This document shows, piece by piece, positions 1 through 7,094 of a DNA stretch of 15,559 nt (positions are counted from its first letter, which is position 1; each line of letters starts with the position of its first letter). A program made the position numbers and the translations under genes. The notes below the pieces were generated by a model that was not told the origin of the DNA, did no database searches, and saw only the letters and a list, made by a program, of their open reading frames with translations. Source of the DNA: UBA993 sp964485855. GTDB lineage: Bacteria > Bacillota > Dethiobacteria > DTU022. Location: assembly GCA_964485855.1 (NCBI GenBank), contig CAZAKI010000041.1, positions 1 to 15,559 on the forward strand. Direction: 5' to 3'.

Positions 1-32
1 AGTATTGTTTGAAGGAATAATGGTGTGAAAAA

Positions 33-98
33 GAGATCTCCGGCAATTCAAGATCTTGACAGGATGTTATTACTATTTTAGGCTAGTCTGAAGACTAG
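33..98 (+). promoter_or_regulatory. Putative promoter and palindromes upstream of the UbiA gene
   Basis: A perfect -35 box TTGACA lies at 56-61. Seventeen bases later comes a weak -10, TAGGCT (79-84), which keeps only the TA...T positions. The -35 overlaps a 12-base perfect palindrome, TCAAGATCTTGA (48-59). A second palindrome, GAGATCTC, lies at 33-40, so two AGATCT cores are 17 bases apart. A 6-bp hairpin, CTAGTC-TGAA-GACTAG (83-98), sits just before the ribosome binding site. Placement over the -35 suggests an operator, but no regulator is identifiable and the weak -10 makes the promoter call tentative. Confidence 0.4.
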
Positions 99-113
99 TT
101 CAGAGGTGATGAA

Positions 114-941
114 ATGCTGAAGGAGTATTATCGGCTGGGTCGTCCAATCAACGCCCTGGCCGGGGTTATTGCCGTTTTGGTCAGCGCTTATGTGACGAAG
201 CCTCTCTCATGGTGGCCGGTCCTGGCAGCAGCGCTGACAGTTTTATTGATTACCGTTTCGACCAATGCCTGGAATGATTTTATTGATATTGAAATAGACC
301 GCATTAACAAACCGGGAAGGCCTCTGCCTTCCGGAAAGATCAGCCCGCGGGGAGCCTTAATTTTTTCAGCTGTCGGTAGTGCAGTTTCGCTGATTATTGC
401 TGTTTTTATTAATCCGACAGCATTTTTGATTGCCCTTGGGTCAAATATTTTGCTTTATCTTTATTCCTGGAAATTAAAATGCACTATATTGTGGGGCAAT
501 GCAACCGTTGCCGCTATTGTTGGTCTCTGCTTTATCTTCGGCGGAGTTGCCGCTGGAGATATCAAACCAACCCTGATGCTTGCCCTGACAGTTTTTGTTG
601 CCTTGATGGGCCGAGAAATCCTTAAAACGATGGCTGATTACCGGGGGGATTTAATCCAGGAATGCAGGACCATTGCCACGGGCTGGGGCAAAAGGGTTGC
701 CCGTGGATTGATGATTATTCTTTTAGTAGCGGCAGCATTGTTAATGCTGGTTACTTATTTTACTGAACAATACAGGCCTGCCTATCTCTACCTGATTCTT
801 TTTGCCATGTATCCCATATTTATTTACATTATGATTAATGCCAAGAGTGACGCTTCCGGCAAGATCCTGGAGCGGAACAGTACTATAATGAAATATAGTT
901 TTTTTATCTGGTTTTTGGCGGTTGTCCTGGGAGCAGCTTAA
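114..941 (+). CDS. UbiA-family prenyltransferase, archaeal DGGGP-synthase-like
   Basis: This is an integral membrane prenyltransferase of the UbiA superfamily. Such enzymes move a polyprenyl group from its diphosphate to an acceptor, using two Asp-rich motifs that bind Mg-diphosphate. Both are present: NDxxDxxxD at residues 54-62 (N54, D55, D58, D62) and DYRGD at 175-179 inside GREILKTMAD. About eight or nine hydrophobic segments fill the 275 residues, a normal length. The stretch after the first motif (RINKPGRPLPSG) resembles archaeal digeranylgeranylglyceryl phosphate synthase and its bacterial homologues more than MenA or UbiA proper. That assignment is from memory of the family, and a quinone or other acceptor is possible. 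The ATG has a good ribosome binding site, GAGGTGAT, at 103-110. The stop overlaps that of the converging kinase gene. Nearby kinase and reductase genes support a role in prenyl-chain metabolism. Confidence 0.85.
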   Translation: MLKEYYRLGRPINALAGVIAVLVSAYVTKPLSWWPVLAAALTVLLITVSTNAWNDFIDIEIDRINKPGRPLPSGKISPRGALIFSAVGSAVSLIIAVFINPTAFLIALGSNILLYLYSWKLKCTILWGNATVAAIVGLCFIFGGVAAGDIKPTLMLALTVFVALMGREILKTMADYRGDLIQECRTIATGWGKRVARGLMIILLVAAALLMLVTYFTEQYRPAYLYLILFAMYPIFIYIMINAKSDASGKILERNSTIMKYSFFIWFLAVVLGAA

Positions 942-1720
942 CCCAGCATTGAGAGCAGGTAAATGACCATGGTAGTGGCGATTGGCACCGTTAAGTCATC
1001 CAGGGTTGAAGGTGATAAAAGCTCGATGATCGTAGCTGCACCGGAGGTAATAAATGAATAGCTGATTACAGTCTTAAAGGTCAGGGCGTGCTGATTGATC
1101 GGGTTTAAGAGTCCAAAAAAAGAGAAAGCGGCAAAACAGAGCATAAAGGCCGAAACAAAAAAGGTTAGCGAGCCTTCAAGGGTTCGCTCTGATCCGGTGT
1201 AGCCGATGGCAAGCTTTATTTTACCATACTTTTTACCGACCACCGAAGCAAAAGTGTCACTGATAATCATAATCAGAATACCACAAATTGGAAAGTAGAG
1301 GCGATCTGGTGCGAACAGCACAAATATGGCGATTAAAACGGTAATCGAAACACTGTAGAAAAACGGACCTTCCAGGCGTCCTACTTTTTCTTCGGCCTCT
1401 TCACCAATTGATTCATAGAGCTCCTGCAGATGCTTGACCGAACTATCCCTGGAACTGAAGTAAACAACGATAGCCAGACTCAATGAGATAAAGACAGCAT
1501 AAAGCGGCATAATAAAAAAAGGGACGATTAAAACAATAAGCCCGGCAAAAAGATGGACTATTTTGCGGGCGTGAAATTTCGAGATCATTCCTTTTTTCTT
1601 TAGGAATACGGGGATCATGATCGTTATTATTACGTAACCGTAGGCGATACCGATCAGGATCAGATCATGGAAGAAGGAAGGTAGATTGTAATTAGCGATT
1701 ATTTCAGCTAACTTGTGCAT
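938..1720 (-). CDS. Polyprenol/dolichol-kinase-type membrane protein (SEC59/VTE5 family)
   Basis: This multi-pass membrane protein of 260 residues matches the CTP-dependent polyprenol kinase family (dolichol kinase SEC59, phytol kinase VTE5), which is related to phosphatidate cytidylyltransferases. Visible motifs are RKIVHLFAG (52-60), SDTFASVVGKKYGK (154-167), RTLEGS (179-184) and an E...LDDLTVP block (233-246), all in family order. A charged cytoplasmic loop spans about 89-117. Members phosphorylate a membrane isoprenoid alcohol such as phytol, geranylgeraniol or dolichol; the substrate here is unknown. The gene has its own consensus promoter. No clear Shine-Dalgarno precedes the ATG, so the start is less certain than the family. 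The stop TAA lies in the TTAA shared with the converging UbiA gene. Location beside UbiA and geranylgeranyl-reductase genes suggests it feeds prenyl phosphate into the same pathway. Confidence 0.8.
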   Translation of the reverse strand: MHKLAEIIANYNLPSFFHDLILIGIAYGYVIITIMIPVFLKKKGMISKFHARKIVHLFAGLIVLIVPFFIMPLYAVFISLSLAIVVYFSSRDSSVKHLQELYESIGEEAEEKVGRLEGPFFYSVSITVLIAIFVLFAPDRLYFPICGILIMIISDTFASVVGKKYGKIKLAIGYTGSERTLEGSLTFFVSAFMLCFAAFSFFGLLNPINQHALTFKTVISYSFITSGAATIIELLSPSTLDDLTVPIATTMVIYLLSMLG

Positions 1721-1771
1721 CTGAACCGGCTCATTTCTTCATGGCTGGATAATTATTAACCAAACAGCTAA

Positions 1772-1800
1772 AGTATATTTAAGTTAAATGGCCCTGTCAA
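1772..1800 (-). promoter_or_regulatory. Consensus sigma-A promoter for the polyprenol kinase gene
   Basis: On the minus strand TTGACA (1800-1795) is followed after exactly 17 bases by TATACT (1777-1772). This is six of six at -35 and five of six against TATAAT at -10. The expected transcript start is near 1765, giving a leader of about 45 nt before the ATG at 1720. The kinase gene can therefore be transcribed independently of the reductase gene 154 bp upstream. The boxes resemble those of the methyltransferase promoter at 14586-14614, including the GGG after TTGACA. Confidence 0.8.
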
Positions 1801-1815
1801 GGCAAAAAGGTTTGC

Positions 1816-1839
1816 TTGCCAGTGATGGTTGCCAGTGAT
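1816..1839 (-). repeat. Tandem 11-bp direct repeat upstream of the kinase promoter
   Basis: TTGCCAGTGAT occurs twice (1816-1826 and 1829-1839, plus-strand reading) with a 13-base period. The pair ends 16 bases upstream of the -35 box, at about -50 to -75 from the predicted transcript start. That is where activators often bind. No regulator can be named. The identity of the two copies is seen directly; the regulatory role is inferred. Confidence 0.5.
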
Positions 1840-1874
1840 CAACTGCTCTAAAGGAGTGTTGTTTCTCTCTGAAA

Positions 1875-3047
1875 CTAAAGTTTTTTGGCAAAGATGCGGG
1901 TCAGGAGGTTATCCTGTCGAGAACTTTTAACGAAAAAATCTACCAGGAAAGGGAATTGCAGCAGCAGGTTGGCTAAATGATGAGTTAGCCGCAAACTATT
2001 TAACAGCTCCTTCCTGCAAAGCACCTCGTAGTGGGCGAGAGTATTTAAGGTAAGGTTTCCCTTATTCAGCGCTTCATGTAAAATTTCTGCCGCCAGCTGC
2101 CCTGAAAGCAGGCTGCGGTGGATCCCGCCTCCGGTCAGCGGACTGGTAAAGCCACCGGCATCGCCAACCAGCAGCGCTCCCTCGAAGGCATAAGGTAAAT
2201 TTAGTTCTGAACCGAAACTCAGCGGCCAGGCAGCGCTTTCTGTCAGCTCAAAATTTTTCATCAAGCGCTTCTTGATTAGCGGCAGCTCTAAAAAGTGGTG
2301 CAGCATTTTTTTTAAATTATGTGGCTGGCGATGATAGTGATCGAGGCGCATGCCAAGCCCGATATTCGCTTTATTCTCACCCAGGGGAAAGATCCAGGCA
2401 TATCCGGGGAGGATTTCTTCATAAATATAAAATTCCACTTCATGGGAGTATATTTCAAAGTTAGCAGCGTATGCACGCAGGGCTAACGCCCGGTGTTTCT
2501 TACTGTGTCGCCTGCCACGGCGCAAGATGCGCGCCAGGTTGGAAGCAACTCCATCGGCTCCGATCACAACTGCGGACTTGACTACCTTTTTTAACCCTCG
2601 ATCGTCGATAATGTTTATCCCTGTTACCCGGTTATTCTCGATTAGTGGGCTTTCAACCCTGGCTTGCCGAAATTCGGCCCCGGCCTGGATAGCCTGTTTT
2701 TGAATCAATGTATCAAAATGAATCCGGGGCGCTACAGCAGCACAGAAATTATGCTTACTGTTGCTTAAAGTGTAAGTTTGCTGATAGCCACGCGGTGATA
2801 TCAGGCGCATGGAGCGAAGCGGATAAAATAAACCAGCGGCTAAAGTTTCCCGGATCTTTTCACCCAGACCGATATTGTCTAGCAGCTCGAAAACCTGGGC
2901 TGAAACTGCATCGCCACAAATTTTCTCACGGGGAAAAGTTGATTTGTCCAGTAAAAGCACATCATGGTTCATTTCAGCCAACAGGGTGGCTGTAATCGCT
3001 CCGGCAGGGCCTGCGCCGACAACTATAACTTCGCGCTTTTCATTCAT
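1875..3047 (-). CDS. Geranylgeranyl-reductase-family FAD-dependent oxidoreductase
   Basis: This 390-residue flavoprotein belongs to the geranylgeranyl reductase family, which saturates double bonds of prenyl chains on lipids, chlorophyll, quinones or free prenyl diphosphates. Seen in order are an N-terminal FAD-binding GAGPAG (11-16), FPREKICGD (38-46), a GADG motif (163-166), the family's YAWIFP motif (216-221) and the second FAD contact GDAGGFTSPLTGGGI (295-309). The length is typical. I chose the ATG at 3047 because the FAD-binding strand begins at once (MNEKREVIVVGAG) and the next upstream base borders the gap; any reading upstream passes through N and is meaningless. The ribosome binding site and promoter are lost in the gap, so operon membership with the glycosyltransferase is unknown. 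Which prenyl substrate is reduced cannot be told, and other FAD-dependent oxidations are possible in this superfamily. Confidence 0.88.
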   Translation of the reverse strand: MNEKREVIVVGAGPAGAITATLLAEMNHDVLLLDKSTFPREKICGDAVSAQVFELLDNIGLGEKIRETLAAGLFYPLRSMRLISPRGYQQTYTLSNSKHNFCAAVAPRIHFDTLIQKQAIQAGAEFRQARVESPLIENNRVTGINIIDDRGLKKVVKSAVVIGADGVASNLARILRRGRRHSKKHRALALRAYAANFEIYSHEVEFYIYEEILPGYAWIFPLGENKANIGLGMRLDHYHRQPHNLKKMLHHFLELPLIKKRLMKNFELTESAAWPLSFGSELNLPYAFEGALLVGDAGGFTSPLTGGGIHRSLLSGQLAAEILHEALNKGNLTLNTLAHYEVLCRKELLNSLRLTHHLANLLLQFPFLVDFFVKSSRQDNLLTRIFAKKL

Positions 3048-3048
3048 A

Positions 3049-3148
3049 NNNNNNNNNNNNNNNNNNNNNNNNNNNNNNNNNNNNNNNNNNNNNNNNNNNN
3101 NNNNNNNNNNNNNNNNNNNNNNNNNNNNNNNNNNNNNNNNNNNNNNNN
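3049..3148. other. Assembly gap of 100 N
   Basis: Exactly 100 ambiguous bases separate the end of the glycosyltransferase reading frame from the reductase start. A round 100 is the usual placeholder for a gap of unknown size. The missing sequence holds the C-terminus and stop of the glycosyltransferase and the reductase's ribosome binding site. It could also hold a promoter, terminator or further genes. Reading frames drawn across it are artefacts. Confidence 0.95.
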
Positions 3149-4404
3149 CGCAGTTTCGGGTAGCTGCGGTAAAAAATTTCTTCCACCAGGAGAGCGGCCG
3201 TAGAAAGCAGCACTCCCAGCATGATCGCAGCAGCAAAAAACAGCAGTGCAAAGGGCCAATTAATCAGACCGCGGGCTAAAGCATAAACTAAAATTAAATA
3301 ACCGCTTGTTTCAATTAATGGCCCCATGAATTCAAAGAACAGGAAGAAGGGAAAGCTGATCATTCCTACTGCGCCATAGCGTGGATTTAAAAACATGTCA
3401 AAATTTAAAAATAGACTTTCGGCAAGTCCTCTCTGCCAACGGCGTCGCTGGGTTTTCAGACCGCGGTATGTTTCCGGAACCTGGGTCCAGCAGACCGGAT
3501 CAGCTAAAAATAATACCCGGTAAGGCCGCTTTATTTTTTTCATCGTTCGTTGTAAACGTAAGACCAGTTCCATATCTTCACCAATAGTATTGGTCCGGTA
3601 ACCACCGGCTGCGATCACTGCTTTTCTCCTGAAGACACTGAAAGCGCCTGATAAGATTAATAAGCCGCCAATGGCCGACCAACCGGCCCGGCCAAAGAGA
3701 AAGGCTCGCAGGTATTCAACTATCTGAAAACGCACCCAGAATTTTTTTGAAAGTCTCAGCGCCTTTACTTTTCCATTCTCGATTAAAGCGCCGTTGGCAG
3801 CCCTGATTGTTCCACCGGCGGCTATCACCCGCCAGTCTTTGACGAACAGGTCGGTTACTTTTAGCAGGGCGTCAGAATCAACCAGCGAGTCTGAGTCGAT
3901 ATTGCAAAACAAGGGGTATTGGGCAACATTAATCCCGGCATTCAGGGCATCTGATTTGCCGCCGTTCTCTTTATCAATCACTATCAGGTTGGGATGGGCG
4001 ATTGAACGATAGATATTATTTATTTTTTTTGTGGTCAGCTCTGCCCGGTAGCTAAAAAAACCGGGCTTCAGGATAAACGCTTCTTCTAGAACTTTTATCG
4101 TCTGATCGGTTGAGCCATCGCTGACTACAATTACTTCATAATCAGGATAACGCAAGGCCAGCGTCGAACGAACTGTTTCCACGATTGTAGCCTCTTCATT
4201 ATAGGCCGGCACAATAATGGAGAGTGGTTTAAAAAACCCGGATCTAAATGACAGATCCCGATCAGCAATTTTTTCCATCAGGCTGATTCTCCTGATCCCG
4301 AAAAAAGAGATTACCACCAGCAGCAGGTAGCTTAAATTGATCGCCAGGAAGTAGAGAATGATAAAAACACTGTAAAAGATGATCAATACTTGACCGCTGC
4401 TCAT
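3149..4404 (-). CDS. Processive family 2 glycosyltransferase (PgaC/BcsA-like), 3' end lost in gap
   Basis: This is a membrane GT2 enzyme of the type that polymerises and exports polysaccharide from nucleotide sugars. It has an N-terminal membrane segment (about 7-36), then PLSIIVPAYNEE (60-71), the nucleotide-binding DGSTD (96-100), KENGGKSDALNAG (145-157), the DxD metal site (D170, D172), the catalytic GED (275-277) and QRRRW (319-323), the QxxRW hallmark of processive synthases. At least two membrane segments follow (about 345-405). 418 residues are visible before the gap, close to the usual total for PgaC-type enzymes, so probably only a short tail is missing. The ATG overlaps the HEAT gene's stop by one base (TAATG), with GAGAGG upstream, indicating translational coupling. 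No BcsA PilZ region is visible. The sugar is unknown; poly-GlcNAc-like or beta-glucan products are the obvious candidates. Confidence 0.9.
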
Positions 4405-5552
4405 TAGATCATCCTCTCTGTGGAAAGAATGTAAGCGGCAATCTCAGCGGAATCTGTTTTGGAGCCATCGGCAGATCTGGTCAGCAGGTTATAACCCGGT
4501 TCGCCGAAAGCCAGCAGCGCTTTTGCAGCGTTGTACCTTACCCACCATTGTTCATCGGCCAGGCGCCGTTCGATGCTCGGTAGGTAATCTACGTTATTTG
4601 TTAGTTTTGTCACCTGAACCGCGAAGTTTCTGATTACCCAGTCTGCATGCTCCAGGTATGGAGCCGGTTCAAAACGAGCGGGAAGGCTGCCGATACGTAA
4701 AAATGCTTTTAAGATATGAACAATCGTTTCAGGATCAGCCTTGTAAAGTAGGCGGTGTAAAACCGGGAGAGCCTCATGGTACTGATGATGACTTAAAAGA
4801 TCGATTAAAATAATGATCAGTACCCGGTGATCGATTGTGCCGCTCCCCTTTTTATTTACTTTGCTTAATTTTTCTTTCCCCGGGCCTTTGGTATAATAAT
4901 CGGCATCGTCACTAATTTTCCTGCTGTAATTATCCAGCATTACTGTTAGCGGTTCACAAATATTTCGCCCATAGCGGGAGATTATTTCGGTAATCCCTTC
5001 ATATGTGTAATCAGTATTGCCCAATAAGGTTTTGATTACCGGCCTGAAAGTACGCCGATCACCTGAGGCCGCCAGGCCCTGGGCAGCAGCCAACACCAGC
5101 AATTGGTTTTGGCTTCTTAACATCCGGATTCTGGCCGGTAATGATTTGCGGCAGCGGAGTAATCCAAGAATTCTTGCTGCTTCCGCTTTCCGGTAGATCG
5201 ATCTGCTGGATAATCTTTGCTGATAATGCCCGATCAGGCTAATTGCCCGACATAGATCTTTAGTCGCTTCAAAGTCTTTACCATCAAGCATCTCTAAGTA
5301 TGGGATAAAAAAACGGACATAGTGTCTGTAATTCTGATGCTCCAGGAGTTTTATTTTAGCATCGTCGAGCCGGTTAAGATCAAGCATATAGTCGATAAAG
5401 TATTTTTCCCATAATTTCTCATACTTCCGGTAAGTTTGTTCTTCTCTGAATGCCAGGAAACGTAACAGAATAATCAGGGCAAGGGAAAAGAGAATCAGGC
5501 CACCACCGGTCATAATGAAATAGATTAAAACCTTTAAATAGGGATCGATCAT
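4404..5552 (-). CDS. Membrane-anchored HEAT-repeat protein
   Basis: This 382-residue protein has one N-terminal membrane segment (about 8-34) and a largely helical cytoplasmic body. HEAT-like helical pairs can be seen at about 118-178 (AEAARILGLLRCRKSLPARI, then LAAAQGLAASGDRRTFRPVI) and 302-352, ending in WVRYNAAKALLAFGE, a classic HEAT pattern. A charged, Lys-rich linker of about 210-240 separates the blocks. HEAT arrays are protein-binding scaffolds and no catalytic motif is visible. The gene starts directly after the receiver gene's stop (no spacer; GGAGAG upstream) and its own stop overlaps the glycosyltransferase start. I infer a scaffold linking the receiver-like protein to the synthase at the membrane; this is a context argument only. 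Confidence 0.75.
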   Translation of the reverse strand: MIDPYLKVLIYFIMTGGGLILFSLALIILLRFLAFREEQTYRKYEKLWEKYFIDYMLDLNRLDDAKIKLLEHQNYRHYVRFFIPYLEMLDGKDFEATKDLCRAISLIGHYQQRLSSRSIYRKAEAARILGLLRCRKSLPARIRMLRSQNQLLVLAAAQGLAASGDRRTFRPVIKTLLGNTDYTYEGITEIISRYGRNICEPLTVMLDNYSRKISDDADYYTKGPGKEKLSKVNKKGSGTIDHRVLIIILIDLLSHHQYHEALPVLHRLLYKADPETIVHILKAFLRIGSLPARFEPAPYLEHADWVIRNFAVQVTKLTNNVDYLPSIERRLADEQWWVRYNAAKALLAFGEPGYNLLTRSADGSKTDSAEIAAYILSTERMI

Positions 5553-5927
5553 TTATCTCTCCATTAGAAGATTATCTATCCGCTGAACCAGGTCATCTAA
5601 CTGAAAAGGTTTGACCAGATAATCGTTGGCGCCAAGTAACAGGCATTGATTCAGGTCGCTTTCCCTGCTTTTAACCGAAACAATAATCACCGGGATTGTC
5701 AGGCCGGCGGCGCGAATCTGCTGGACAACCTGGCTGCCATCGAGCAATGGCATCATCATATTCAGCAGGGCAAGATTGGCTTTCCCCTGCAAAACAATCT
5801 CCAAAGCCTCTTTTCCGTTATCTGTTTGAACCACTTTCATACTTTCTTTTATAAGTCTTGCCTTGATTAAATTGTTTATCTGCCAATTGTCTTCGGCTAC
5901 TAAAACTACTGATTCACTGGCGGTCAT
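5553..5927 (-). CDS. Stand-alone receiver domain with Asn at the phosphoacceptor site
   Basis: A CheY-like receiver of 124 residues with no output domain. The fold signature is present: acidic pair E12-D13, the strand ending LALLN, MMP (58-60), LLDG (61-64), S84 in VSVKS and the conserved Lys in LVKPF (K106). The residue that should be the phosphorylated Asp is Asn56 (codon AAT). Asp to Asn at this site blocks normal aspartyl phosphorylation, so this is probably a pseudo-receiver acting by protein contact or by a noncanonical signal; a constitutive state is also possible. The start ATG has AGGTGATT upstream, overlapping the stop of the preceding gene 5 bp away. Its place between a membrane-anchored protein and a HEAT scaffold, ahead of a polysaccharide synthase, suggests control of polymer synthesis. 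No histidine kinase lies in the window. Confidence 0.9.
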   Translation of the reverse strand: MTASESVVLVAEDNWQINNLIKARLIKESMKVVQTDNGKEALEIVLQGKANLALLNMMMPLLDGSQVVQQIRAAGLTIPVIIVSVKSRESDLNQCLLLGANDYLVKPFQLDDLVQRIDNLLMER

Positions 5928-5932
5928 TGTTG

Positions 5933-7072
5933 TTAATCACCTACTGTGTCCTTCAGGATGTTAGTCAGCACCGGTTCGTACCACTGGAAATAAAACCGGT
6001 ATTCAACCGGTAAACCGGGCAGGTAAGACATAAAACGCTGAATGCCCGCACTTCCTGTAAAACGTGGTGAGAGCAGGGCCGGGAGCTGATCGGCAAAATC
6101 GCCGGCAAAGTAATAGCGGGCGGCTTCACCTGGCGGCATGTAGCTGATCACTGCCGGGAATTTTCGGGGCAAGCCGCGCCTGTCCAGAGGAGGATAAGCT
6201 TCTTCCTTCAAAGGCAGTTCATAGTAGGCCAGCACTTCTGCTTCCGGCAGCACTTCGAGCACTTCGATCCAATAAAGGTAGGGAATCAGGTCTGAGGCTC
6301 CGCTGGTTAGAGGGGTTCCTTCGTTGTGAATAACCGGCCAGGGTTGACTAAACTGGTCGGCTGTGATGATGACGATATCTCTTTGCCGGTTCATAGCCGG
6401 TGCTTCTTCGCTGATAAAGGCCATACCGGGGCCATTCAGGTTCCACTCCTGCCCGTAGATTGTCTCATAAAGTTCCTTCAGCCAAAAGGCTGCATCATTC
6501 AGATCACTATAGTAACGAGCCAGCCATCCGGTGTAATTAAGGGCAAAAACAGCCTGCAGCCTTAATGCCGCTTCAGGATCTGTATTAGTGGGGTAGCCGA
6601 AGATATTGTGTTCACCAATCACTAATCGGTTTGCTCTGGAGCCGAATTGTTCTATCGCTTCAACTTCATCCTGGGTGAAACCGCCATAGATCAATTCAAT
6701 TTCCTGATCTTCGAAGGGTAGCTGCAACTCGTACTGTTCAAGCCCTTCTTCGTAGTCGTAGATCCCGTAGCTGTCCACCAGGTAAAGCAGATCGATCATT
6801 TCAAGATCTGGTTGGGTTAGCTTTTCCTGTTTGCCGGTTTCCGGATGGTAACCGAGATAATCTTTATCTGTTAAGTAGAAATTACCATCCAGGTTAACGA
6901 AACGCCGGTGCTCGGCAATCCAGAAAATAGCTCTATGTTCGCGGTAGTTATTTTCAGGAACGGTTTTGTTAATTACCAGCAACTCAAGACTATGTTTAGG
7001 ACTAAGAGTCCAGGATAAAAACCATATTCCGAAAAATATCAGGATTATTAACAGAATGTGCCGGCGTTTCAT
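5933..7072 (-). CDS. Unrecognised membrane-anchored protein in the exopolysaccharide operon
   Basis: I do not recognise a named family. The 379 residues begin with a short positive stretch and one hydrophobic segment (about 5-22), so it is probably an extracytoplasmic protein held by an uncleaved anchor. The body is rich in Trp, Tyr, Glu and Leu. A segment at about 126-158 (ELIYGGFTQDE, then RLVIGEHNIF) followed by TGWLARYY (181-188) looks like the strand-helix-strand of a Rossmann or amidotransferase-like fold, but no nucleophilic Cys or catalytic triad can be seen. The ATG has GAAGGG 9 bases upstream. It lies 22 bp after the hydrolase-like lipoprotein and 5 bp before the receiver, firmly inside the operon. 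A role in binding or processing the exported polymer is a guess from context. Confidence 0.7.
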   Translation of the reverse strand: MKRRHILLIILIFFGIWFLSWTLSPKHSLELLVINKTVPENNYREHRAIFWIAEHRRFVNLDGNFYLTDKDYLGYHPETGKQEKLTQPDLEMIDLLYLVDSYGIYDYEEGLEQYELQLPFEDQEIELIYGGFTQDEVEAIEQFGSRANRLVIGEHNIFGYPTNTDPEAALRLQAVFALNYTGWLARYYSDLNDAAFWLKELYETIYGQEWNLNGPGMAFISEEAPAMNRQRDIVIITADQFSQPWPVIHNEGTPLTSGASDLIPYLYWIEVLEVLPEAEVLAYYELPLKEEAYPPLDRRGLPRKFPAVISYMPPGEAARYYFAGDFADQLPALLSPRFTGSAGIQRFMSYLPGLPVEYRFYFQWYEPVLTNILKDTVGD

Positions 7073-7094
7073 CAGCAGTTTCCCTTCAATTTAA

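Noticed and set aside
1..60. Tail of an upstream gene at the left edge
   Set aside because: All three plus frames stop within 30 bases and none of the short stretches is recognisable, so a gene end can be neither shown nor excluded.
1861..1875. Hairpin GTTTC-TCTCT-GAAAC after the reductase stop as a terminator
   Set aside because: The stem is only 5 bp, AT-rich, and no T-run follows on the minus strand.
3040..3148. C-terminal extension of the glycosyltransferase across the gap to a stop near 3040
   Set aside because: The stop is reached only by assuming a true gap of exactly 100 bases. The real end of the gene is unknown.
1875..3251. A longer reductase reading frame continuing upstream through the N run
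   Set aside because: Frame continuity across 100 N is arbitrary, and the far side is the glycosyltransferase read in a wrong frame. The ATG at 3047 directly precedes the FAD-binding strand.
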